NCBI GenBank assembly: GCA_964605095.1
Contig: CAZSBS010000268.1
Coordinates: forward strand, 1 to 6,444
Direction of reading: 5' to 3'
Length of the DNA stretch: 6,444 nt
Source: JAUWQU01 sp964605095
Lineage (GTDB): Bacteria; Planctomycetota; Phycisphaerae; SM23-33
Of the stretch, positions 1 through 5,668 are shown piece by piece. The number at the start of each line of letters is the position of its first letter. Position 1 is the stretch's first letter. The notes beneath the pieces are model-generated. The model saw only the letters and a program-made list of their open reading frames with translations. It searched no databases and was not told the origin of the DNA. Made by a program: the position numbers and the translations under genes.

Positions 1-1668
1 GTCGACGGCAGCGACCTGCGGCAGCTTACCGACGGGCCCTTCAACGACCTGATGCCCTGCTGGATGCCCAACGGCCGCGTGGCGTTCATGTCCGAGCGGC
101 GGGGCGGTTACGGGCGATGTCACGGCCGACCGGTGCCGAGCTTCACGCTGCACTCGATGTTCCCCGACGGCAGCGACATCGTCTGCCTTTCGCCGCACGA
201 GACCAACGAATGGAACCCCAGCATCGACAACGACGGGATGATCATCTACACGCGGTGGGACTACGTGGACCGCGGCTTCAACCAGGCTCACCACCCGTGG
301 ATCACCACGCCCGACGGTCGTGACGCACGGGCGATCCAGGGCAACTTCGACCGCCAGCAGGGCGGCCGGCCCCACATGGAGCAGACCGTCCGCGCCATTC
401 CAGGCAGCCACAAGCTCGTCGCCACCGCCTGCGGGCACCACGGGCAGATTTACGGCAGCCTGATCATCGTCGATCCGCTGGTCGAGGACGACAACCTGAT
501 GTCAGCCACCAGGCGGTTCACGCCGGAGATCCGCTTTTACGAATCGGAGGGCGGCCCGCAGCACTACGCGACGCCCTGGCCGCTCAGCGAATACTTCCAT
601 CTCTGCATGCACGACCCCGAGGGCAATGTCTCGCGCGGGCCCGGCAACAACTTCGGCATATACCTGGTGGACGCGTTCGGCAATCGCGAGTTGATCTACC
701 GCGACCCGAACATCTCGTGCCTGTACAACATCCCGCTGCGCGCTCGGCCTGTGCCGCCGGTCGTGCCGCAGGTGACGCTCGTAGGCCGGCCGAAGCGGCC
801 TGACGGCTCGCTGCCGCCGCAAGTCCCCCAGGCCGAGCTGCCCAAGACGGCACAGGTGAACGTCATCAACGTCTATGACGGCGAGCTTCCCTGGCCGGAG
901 GGCACAAAGATCACACATCTGCGGATCATGCAGTTGATTCCGAAGACCACGCCCATCGCCGACAACCCGCGGATCGGCTACGGGGCGCAGAAGGGCGCCC
1001 GCGCCGTCCTGGGCACCGTGCCCGTCGAGGCTGACGGCAGCGCCAGTTTCCTTCTGCCGGTGGGCATTCCCGTCTACTTCCAGGCCCTGGACGCCAACGG
1101 CTTGGCCGTGCAGTCGATGCGGTCGGCGACGTACGTCCATCCGGGCGAGAAGCTCACCTGCCACGGCTGCCACGACCGCCGCTGGCGTTCGCCTGCCGCC
1201 CCGGCCAGGGCCGAGCCGCTGGCACTGCGCCGCGAGCCGTCCGCGATCCAACCGGACGCCGAAGGGTCGCGCCCGTTCAGCTTCCCGCGGCTGGTCCAGC
1301 CGGTGCTCGACAAGCACTGTGTCGACTGCCACGCCAAGAACAAGGACAAGAAAGCCCCCGACCTGGCCGCCGGCGACGTCGAGCATAACGGCGGCAGTTG
1401 GTATCCGTCCTACGCGAACCTCCAGAAGTTCGCGTTCTATTTCAACGACCCTGTCTGGACCACGCCGCAGACCATCCCCGGCAAGTTCGGCGCGAAGGAA
1501 GCGAAGCTCTACCAGATGCTCCGGAAGGGCCATCACGACGTGAAGCTTCCGGCCGAAGACCTCCACCGCATCACGCTGTGGCTGGACTGCAACAGCGACT
1601 TCTTCGGATCCTTTCAGAACACCAAGGAGCAAGCCCGGGGCGAAATCGTACAGCCGTCGTTGGAATGA
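1..1668 (+). CDS. HzsA-related diheme beta-propeller protein (5'-truncated)
   Basis: The reading frame is open from base 1, so the start and any signal peptide lie upstream; 555 residues are visible (numbered from base 1). Residues 1-250 are beta-propeller-like, with repeated DGSD and PDG turns as in TolB/PD40 blades, and carry family-typical stretches (GRCHGRPVPSFTLHSM, HETNEW, YTRWDYVDR, GHHGQIYGS). A proline-rich linker (about 248-284) leads to a middle beta domain (about 285-386) that ends in CHGCH (387-391). The C-terminal part has a second haem site, CVDCH (440-444), and a GHHDVKL motif (510-516) that may supply a distal histidine. This order matches the alpha subunit of anammox hydrazine synthase, but the family is widespread in non-anammox planctomycetes, so hydrazine synthesis should not be assumed. 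No beta or gamma subunit gene follows it. Covalent haem implies a periplasmic location and a redox or electron-transfer role; the substrate is unknown. Position H+4 after the first CXXCH is Trp395. Confidence 0.85.
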   Translation, partial: VDGSDLRQLTDGPFNDLMPCWMPNGRVAFMSERRGGYGRCHGRPVPSFTLHSMFPDGSDIVCLSPHETNEWNPSIDNDGMIIYTRWDYVDRGFNQAHHPWITTPDGRDARAIQGNFDRQQGGRPHMEQTVRAIPGSHKLVATACGHHGQIYGSLIIVDPLVEDDNLMSATRRFTPEIRFYESEGGPQHYATPWPLSEYFHLCMHDPEGNVSRGPGNNFGIYLVDAFGNRELIYRDPNISCLYNIPLRARPVPPVVPQVTLVGRPKRPDGSLPPQVPQAELPKTAQVNVINVYDGELPWPEGTKITHLRIMQLIPKTTPIADNPRIGYGAQKGARAVLGTVPVEADGSASFLLPVGIPVYFQALDANGLAVQSMRSATYVHPGEKLTCHGCHDRRWRSPAAPARAEPLALRREPSAIQPDAEGSRPFSFPRLVQPVLDKHCVDCHAKNKDKKAPDLAAGDVEHNGGSWYPSYANLQKFAFYFNDPVWTTPQTIPGKFGAKEAKLYQMLRKGHHDVKLPAEDLHRITLWLDCNSDFFGSFQNTKEQARGEIVQPSLE

Positions 1669-1702
1669 TGGGAGATCGGTAGCATCGCCGGAACAAGAGC
1701 GT

Positions 1703-1730
1703 GCCTGGCTACTTCCAGGCTTAGAGCCTG
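1703..1730 (+). terminator. Overlapping hairpins after the diheme gene (possible terminator)
   Basis: Two stems share one arm. GCCTGG (1703-1708) pairs with CCAGGC (1715-1720) across a 6-nt loop. Alternatively CAGGCT (1716-1721) pairs with AGCCTG (1725-1730) across the 3-nt loop TAG. They are mutually exclusive. The second is followed by TCCTTGTT, a weak T-rich stretch. The position, 34 bp after the stop codon, suits a terminator, but the stems are only 6 bp and the T tract is poor. Confidence 0.3.
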
Positions 1731-1744
1731 TCCTTGTTAAGGTA

Positions 1745-1773
1745 TTGCATAATCAAGCCCGATGTGGGATACT
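1745..1773 (+). promoter_or_regulatory. Weak sigma-70-like promoter candidate for the lipoprotein gene
   Basis: TTGCAT (1745-1750) and GATACT (1768-1773) are 17 bp apart and match the housekeeping consensus at 3 of 6 and 4 of 6 positions. They lie in the only relatively AT-rich part of the spacer, about 125 bp upstream of the chosen start. Planctomycete promoters are poorly defined, so this is a suggestion only. Confidence 0.22.
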
Positions 1774-1826
1774 ATTCGATTCGGCGCCGTTCGGTCTGAC
1801 GTGCATGGTATCCGGGCGGCGCGATG

Positions 1827-1838
1827 CCTTGGCCAAGG
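1827..1838. promoter_or_regulatory. Perfect 12-bp palindrome, possible operator
   Basis: CCTTGGCCAAGG is its own reverse complement. It lies 60 bp before the lipoprotein gene start and downstream of the promoter candidate, a position where a repressor site could sit. A pair of 8-bp direct repeats, TTGAGGCT (1854-1861 and 1867-1874), follows it. No regulator gene is in the window, so binding is inferred from symmetry and position alone. Confidence 0.25.
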
Positions 1839-1884
1839 ACGGCCTGCGGATTCTTGAGGCTGTTTTTTGAGGCTTTCTTGAAAC

Positions 1885-1889
1885 AAAGG
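1885..1889 (+). promoter_or_regulatory. Ribosome binding site deciding the lipoprotein start
   Basis: AAAGG lies 9 bp before the ATG at 1899. The alternative in-frame ATG at 1824 would add 25 residues ahead of the signal sequence and spoil it, so this site and the lipoprotein signal together favour 1899. Confidence 0.5.
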
Positions 1890-1898
1890 TTCGAGCGT

Positions 1899-3134
1899 AT
1901 GCGGCGTAGTCCTTGTGTATTGCCGGTGATCGCGGCCATTATCGGCGCGGCCCTGCCGGTCATGGGATGCGCGGACAACGCCGCGTATCTTACCGAGGAC
2001 CGCCTCAACAACGGCCTGGTAATCATCCTGCCGGGTATCGAGGGCCACAGCCGGCTCAACGAGAACATCCGCCGCGGACTCGTCGCCGGCGGGGTCTACC
2101 GCGCGATACCGATCTATCCCTGGGGCAGGCTGGTGCCCCTCATCGGGCCGCTGATCACCCAGGTGGACTTCCTCGGCAATCGCCTTGCCGGCGTCCGAAT
2201 TGCCAAAATCGTCACCGACTACCAGGACAAGCATCCTGACCGCCCCGTCTACATCGTCGGGCACAGCGGCGGGGGCGGAGTGGCTGTCTTCACGGCCGAG
2301 GCAATGCCCGAAGGGCGAAAGATCGACGGCCTGATCCTCCTATCGGCCAGCATCTCCAGCGCATACGACCTCAAGAAGGCCCTCTCGCATTGCCGCAACG
2401 GGATCGTCAACTTCTACAATAAGGGCGATTCCGGCGTGCTGGGCATCGGCACCATAGTCGTGGGCACCGTCGACGGCACTCACGGCCCCTCGGCTGGGCT
2501 TATCGGCTTCGACTCATTCGACAAACCGGGCTACGAGGGCCTCTACCAGGTAAAGATGATGGGCGTCTCCGAGGACTCCCACACGACCAGCACGCAGGCG
2601 GTGTTCGTCGCCAGCTTCGTGTCGCCCTGGGTCATGTCGGATGACTGGCCGGCCGGAGCCGACGACGCCTACGTTGACGATACCGCCCCGTTGCCCAGGC
2701 CGCCAACTGAGGGCGCCCAATTGGTCCGTGCCGCCAACGGCAAGCCCGTGCCCGCAAGGGCCGTGACGGTCGTCCCGCCAGCCAAGGCCCAGTCGAAGGG
2801 ACACGTCGATGAGGCCCTGCTGGCGGCCGCACGGGCAAGGAGCGAGGCCGCCAAACAGAATGGCGCGCCAGTCCGCAGCCATTCCACGGCCGCCCCAAGG
2901 CTGCCAACCGACGAGACCGTCGACCCTGGCGAATCCGGCAAAGCAAGAGGCCCAAACCGCTTAAGTCGCGACGAAGCGCCCGCCTCCACGTCCGCCGACC
3001 AGCTCTCGCCGCCTTGCGACCCGGAGGACGAAGTCGACCCCGCCGCAATCGCCCCCCTCGGGGGCCTAAGCCCAGCCTCGGCCGAGGAATCCCCCGGCCA
3101 GCCCAAGACCACCCCGCGTTTTCGACGCTGGTAA
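1899..3134 (+). CDS. Predicted lipoprotein with alpha/beta-hydrolase domain and long disordered tail
   Basis: The product is 411 residues. It begins with MRRSP and a hydrophobic stretch (6-22) ending in VMGC, a lipobox-like signal peptidase II site at Cys24, so it is probably membrane-anchored outside the cytoplasm; Met at -2 is unusual for a lipobox. The core (about 35-250) looks like an alpha/beta hydrolase: a strand leading to LPGIEGHS, the nucleophile elbow GHSGG with Ser123, then LILLSASIS. Asp177 in NKGDS and His228 in EDSHTTS fall where the other two triad members are expected. From about 250 to 411 the protein is rich in Pro, Ala, Ser and charged residues with no obvious fold. It could be an esterase, lipase or peptidase-like enzyme; I do not recognise a characterised subfamily or the substrate. 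The ATG at 1824 was rejected because it masks the signal. It lies 230 bp after the diheme gene and 217 bp before the GH95 gene. Confidence 0.75.
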   Translation: MRRSPCVLPVIAAIIGAALPVMGCADNAAYLTEDRLNNGLVIILPGIEGHSRLNENIRRGLVAGGVYRAIPIYPWGRLVPLIGPLITQVDFLGNRLAGVRIAKIVTDYQDKHPDRPVYIVGHSGGGGVAVFTAEAMPEGRKIDGLILLSASISSAYDLKKALSHCRNGIVNFYNKGDSGVLGIGTIVVGTVDGTHGPSAGLIGFDSFDKPGYEGLYQVKMMGVSEDSHTTSTQAVFVASFVSPWVMSDDWPAGADDAYVDDTAPLPRPPTEGAQLVRAANGKPVPARAVTVVPPAKAQSKGHVDEALLAAARARSEAAKQNGAPVRSHSTAAPRLPTDETVDPGESGKARGPNRLSRDEAPASTSADQLSPPCDPEDEVDPAAIAPLGGLSPASAEESPGQPKTTPRFRRW

Positions 3135-3147
3135 ATCCCCCGCGGGG
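3053..3147 (+). other. Dense GC-rich inverted repeats around the lipoprotein gene stop
   Basis: Within 95 bp there are C5-TC-G5 (3053-3064), the perfect palindrome CCTCGGCCGAGG (3076-3087), a C5 run (3091-3095) able to pair with the G5 run at 3060-3064 around that palindrome, and CCCCGCGGGG (3138-3147) just after the stop codon. The region would fold strongly in mRNA. No T tract follows, so it is not a standard intrinsic terminator, but it could slow transcription or stabilise the 3' end. Confidence 0.35.
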
Positions 3148-3164
3148 CGACCGGGCCAGCCCAA
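3096..3164. repeat. 11-bp direct repeat straddling the stop codon
   Basis: GGCCAGCCCAA occurs at 3096-3106, inside the last codons of the lipoprotein gene, and again at 3154-3164, just after its stop. The copies start 58 bp apart. This may be a small local duplication or chance in GC-rich DNA; no function is suggested. Confidence 0.35.
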
Positions 3165-3212
3165 CCGCCGACAATCCGCCCATCGAGAGGCCCATGCCAC
3201 GGTATTGCGGCG

Positions 3213-3243
3213 AATGGCGCGAAACACCCCATATTCGCGAATG
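3213..3243. promoter_or_regulatory. Paired palindromic sites upstream of the GH95 gene, possible operator
   Basis: TATTGCGGCGAATG (3213-3226) and TATTCGCGAATG (3232-3243) are near-copies that differ by a 2-bp expansion in the centre. The second contains the perfect palindrome ATTCGCGAAT (3233-3242). They start 19 bp apart and end 108 bp before the GH95 start, a layout that could suit a dimeric regulator of glycan-use genes. No regulator gene is present, so the role is inferred. Confidence 0.35.
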
Positions 3244-3262
3244 TTTGATAACCAGAGCGCGA

Positions 3263-3296
3263 AGGGCGCTTCATGATCGGCCCCGCATGGCGCCCT
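3263..3296 (+). other. Long hairpin in the leader of the GH95 gene
   Basis: AGGGCGC (3263-3269) pairs with GCGCCCT (3290-3296), and CATG (3272-3275) with CATG (3286-3289), giving 11 base pairs with a 2-nt TT bulge and a 10-nt loop. It lies 55 bp before the GH95 start. The following sequence is not T-rich. It may be a leader structure of the GH95 mRNA or a factor-dependent terminator for the lipoprotein gene. Confidence 0.4.
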
Positions 3297-3340
3297 GTGG
3301 AACCGGCGGGATGAAAACGCGACATTCTTGGGATATCTTT

Positions 3341-3344
3341 GGAG
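3341..3344 (+). promoter_or_regulatory. Ribosome binding site deciding the GH95 start
   Basis: GGAG, extended as GGAGAAA, lies 7 bp before the ATG at 3352. It would be inside the coding sequence if the in-frame TTG at 3328 were the start, so it fixes the start at 3352. Confidence 0.7.
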
Positions 3345-3351
3345 AAAAGCA

Positions 3352-5586
3352 ATGGAATCATCGTCTTGGCTTATCCGCGCGGCGTGCCTGGCGGTCGGAG
3401 CGATTCTCGTGGCGGCGGCGGTTTCGCCCCGGCAGGTTCTCGCGGCCGATGACGGTCCGGCCGAGCCTCAGATGACGCTTTGGTATCCCAAACCCGCGTC
3501 GGACTGGCAGAAGGAGGCGCTGCCGATCGGCAACGGCCGGCTCGGGGCGATGATCTTCGGCGGCACCGACGCCGAGCACATCCAGTTCAACGTCGACTCC
3601 CTCTGGGAAGGCGACGAGAAGGACACCGGCGCCTACCAAGCGTTCGGCGACGTGCAGGTTGAACTTGGGCATAAGGACGTGTCGAACTACCGCCGCGAGT
3701 TGGACATCGGCCGGGCAGTGCATACGGTCAGCTACACAGCCGGCGGCGCGAGGTACAAGCGTGAGTATTTCGCCAGCAACCCGGCCGGAGTGATGGTATT
3801 CCGCTTTTCGGCCGACAAGGCTGGGGCATACACCGCGACGATCCGCCTGACGGACATGCACGGGGCCAAGATCGTTGCCCAGAAGGATCGGCTGACGTCG
3901 TCGGGTGCGCTGAAGAACGGCTTGAAGTACGAGGCGCAGCTTCTGGTCCTTCACGAAGGCGGGTCGGTCAAGGCCGGCGAGGGGGTCATCGAGGTGGGCG
4001 GGGCGGACAGCATCACGCTGCTTCTTGCGGCCGACACGAACTATCTGAACGAATACGCCAAGGGCTGGCGCGGCGAGGACCCCGGCTTGCGGATCACGGG
4101 CCAGCTCAAGGCCGCGTCCGCGAAGGCTTACGCCGATCTCCAGGTCGAGCACGTCAAGGATTACCGGTCCCTGCTGGACCGCCTGCGGCTGGACCTTGGC
4201 CGGACTCCCCCAGCCGTCGCGGCCTTGCCCACCGATGAGCGCCTTACCGCATACGAGAAGGATGTCAACGATCCCGAGTTGGAGAACCTGTACTTTCAGT
4301 ACGGGCGATACCTGCTGATCTCCTGCTCGCGCCCGGGGGCGCTGCCTGCCAACCTTCAGGGCCTGTGGAACCAGAGCAACAGCCCGCCATGGCGGTCCGA
4401 CTACCACTCGAACATCAACATTCAGATGAACTACTGGCTGGCCGAGCCGACAAACCTCGCCGACTGCGCACTGCCCTTGATCACTTACATCTCCAGCCTG
4501 CGCCAGGTGCGGACCAAGGCCACCAAGGCCAATTACAACGCCCGCGGCTGGACCGTCCAGACCGAGAACAACATCTACGGCGGCAGCTCCTGGCGGTGGA
4601 ATCCGCCCGGCAGCGCCTGGTACTGTCAGCATCTCTGGGAGCACTACGCCTTCGGGCAGGACAAGGAGTACCTGCGGAAGGTTGCATACCCCGTGCTCAA
4701 GGAGGTCTGCCAGTTCTGGGAAGACCGCCTCAAGAAGCGCCCCGACGACACGCTTGTGGTCCCCGACGGCTGGTCGCCCGAGCAGGGGCCACAGGAGGAG
4801 GGCGTCAGCTACGACCAGGAGCTCGTCTACGACCTGTTCACGAACTACGTCGAGGCGGCAGATTCGCTGGGCGTCGACAAGGGCTACCGCGACCGCATCG
4901 CCGACATGCGGGAGCACCTGCTCAAGCCGAAGATAGGCAAGTGGGGCCAACTCCAGGAATGGGAGACCGACCGCGACGACCCCAAGAACCAGCACCGGCA
5001 CGTCTCGCACCTGTTCGCGCTGCATCCAGGCCGGCAAATATCGCTGGCGAAAACGCCCGCGCTCGCCCAGGCCGCAAAGGTCTCGCTGACCGCTCGCGGC
5101 GACGGCGGGACCGGATGGTCGATGGCCTGGAAGATCAACTTCTGGGCTCGCTTCAGGGACGGCGACCACGCCTTACGGATGCTCCACAACCAACTCAAGT
5201 TGACCGGCTCGACCCTGACGAGGTACAACGGCGGCGGGACGTTCCCGAACCTGTTCGACGCGCATCCGCCGTTCCAGATTGACGGCAACTTTGGCGCCAC
5301 GGCCGGCATTGCGGAGATGCTCCTCCAGTCGCAGGCCGGCGAGATCGAACTGCTGCCGGCGCTGCCGAAGGCCTGGCCCAGCGGCAAGGTGACCGGCCTG
5401 CGTGCCCGCGGCGGATACGGGGTGGATATCGAGTGGAACGCAGGCCGGCTTACGAAGGCCGTCATCCGCGGCGTGACCAACACCGCGCCGACCTGCCGCG
5501 TCCGCTACGGCCAGGCTGCCAGGGAACTGCCCCTGGCCAAGGCCCGCGCACTGACGCTAGACGGCTCGCTTACCAGCCAGCTTTAG
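3352..5586 (+). CDS. Secreted GH95 alpha-L-fucosidase
   Basis: The product is 744 residues, close to the usual GH95 length. A signal peptide spans residues 1-31 or 32 (hydrophobic 10-24, then VLA-AD), so it is exported. The mature protein starts with the N-terminal beta-sandwich (about 38-255; LPIGNGRLGAMIFGG is typical), then the (alpha/alpha)6 catalytic barrel (about 300-660) and a C-terminal beta domain. The expected catalytic elements are intact: HSNIN (His352, Asn354, Asn356), general acid Glu477 in WSPEQGP, and Asp644 in QIDGNFG, which by analogy with Bifidobacterium AfcA activates the asparagine-held water. The family inverts configuration and removes terminal alpha-L-fucose, often alpha-1,2-linked. 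His352 aligns with the histidine I recall as favouring fucose over L-galactose. The helical insert that many GH95 enzymes carry after the LW(S/T)G motif is missing here: DSLWEGDEKDTGAYQAFGD runs straight on. The TTG at 3328 was rejected in favour of the ATG with the GGAG site. Confidence 0.93.
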   Translation: MESSSWLIRAACLAVGAILVAAAVSPRQVLAADDGPAEPQMTLWYPKPASDWQKEALPIGNGRLGAMIFGGTDAEHIQFNVDSLWEGDEKDTGAYQAFGDVQVELGHKDVSNYRRELDIGRAVHTVSYTAGGARYKREYFASNPAGVMVFRFSADKAGAYTATIRLTDMHGAKIVAQKDRLTSSGALKNGLKYEAQLLVLHEGGSVKAGEGVIEVGGADSITLLLAADTNYLNEYAKGWRGEDPGLRITGQLKAASAKAYADLQVEHVKDYRSLLDRLRLDLGRTPPAVAALPTDERLTAYEKDVNDPELENLYFQYGRYLLISCSRPGALPANLQGLWNQSNSPPWRSDYHSNINIQMNYWLAEPTNLADCALPLITYISSLRQVRTKATKANYNARGWTVQTENNIYGGSSWRWNPPGSAWYCQHLWEHYAFGQDKEYLRKVAYPVLKEVCQFWEDRLKKRPDDTLVVPDGWSPEQGPQEEGVSYDQELVYDLFTNYVEAADSLGVDKGYRDRIADMREHLLKPKIGKWGQLQEWETDRDDPKNQHRHVSHLFALHPGRQISLAKTPALAQAAKVSLTARGDGGTGWSMAWKINFWARFRDGDHALRMLHNQLKLTGSTLTRYNGGGTFPNLFDAHPPFQIDGNFGATAGIAEMLLQSQAGEIELLPALPKAWPSGKVTGLRARGGYGVDIEWNAGRLTKAVIRGVTNTAPTCRVRYGQAARELPLAKARALTLDGSLTSQL

Positions 5587-5613
5587 GAAATACCCATGCC
5601 CGACAACCAGCCG

Positions 5614-5651
5614 CCGCAATCCGTCCCGGCGCGCCGGGACAATCCGCAATC
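5614..5651. repeat. 18-bp perfect palindrome flanked by 8-bp direct repeats
   Basis: GTCCCGGCGCGCCGGGAC (5623-5640) is its own reverse complement. CCGCAATC lies on both sides, at 5614-5621 and 5644-5651, exactly 30 bp apart. In RNA from either strand the centre folds into a 7-bp stem with a GCGC loop. It lies between two converging genes, so bidirectional termination is the simplest reading, but the matching flanks could also mark a small mobile or dispersed repeat unit. Confidence 0.45.
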
Positions 5652-5668
5652 GCGGGCTTTAAGCCCGC
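5652..5668. terminator. Bidirectional terminator-like hairpin between GH95 and ClpC genes
   Basis: GCGGGC (5652-5657) pairs with GCCCGC (5663-5668), and the stem can extend by one T-A pair into the TTTAA loop. It directly abuts the ClpC stop codon (TAA, 5671-5669 on the minus strand) and is 65 bp past the GH95 stop. On the plus strand it is followed by TTACGTTCCTT, weakly T-rich. With the preceding palindrome it probably separates the two converging transcripts. Confidence 0.45.

Noticed and set aside
502..1632. 376-codon open frame on the minus strand opposite the diheme gene
   Set aside because: It is antisense to conserved HzsA-related sequence including both haem sites, has no recognisable motif and is rich in Arg and Val; a shadow frame.
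1..1668. True anammox hydrazine synthase alpha subunit
   Set aside because: No hzsB or hzsC homologue follows, the H+4 tyrosine is absent, and similar proteins are common in planctomycetes that do not perform anammox.
1824..1898. Longer N-terminus for the lipoprotein gene, starting at the ATG at 1824
   Set aside because: It would put 25 residues before a good lipoprotein signal sequence, has no clear ribosome binding site, and overlaps the palindrome at 1827-1838.
2632..3361. Overlapping minus-strand frames of 187 and 230 codons across the end of the lipoprotein gene and the next spacer
   Set aside because: Low-complexity Arg/Gly/Pro-rich translations with no ribosome binding site or family resemblance; they arise from stop-poor GC-rich sequence.
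3014..3475. 153-codon plus-strand frame bridging the lipoprotein and GH95 genes
   Set aside because: It overlaps both genes in another frame, including the GH95 signal peptide, and its translation is Arg/Pro-rich without motifs.
4282..4299. ENLYFQ in the GH95 protein (residues 311-316), identical to the core of the TEV protease tag site
   Set aside because: The next residue is Tyr, not Gly or Ser, and LYFQYGRYLLI is ordinary GH95 family sequence, so it is coincidence and not a vector or tag remnant.
3358..5169. 603-codon open frame on the minus strand opposite the GH95 gene
   Set aside because: It lies wholly inside a clearly recognised gene, has no family-like motifs and a composition biased to Val, Leu, Arg and Gly, as expected of an antisense shadow in GC-rich DNA.
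1669..5586. A new multi-gene defence or mobile system in the centre of the window
   Set aside because: There is no nuclease, transposase, recombinase, toxin-antitoxin pair, reverse transcriptase or repeat array; the genes are a hydrolase and a glycosidase with export signals.
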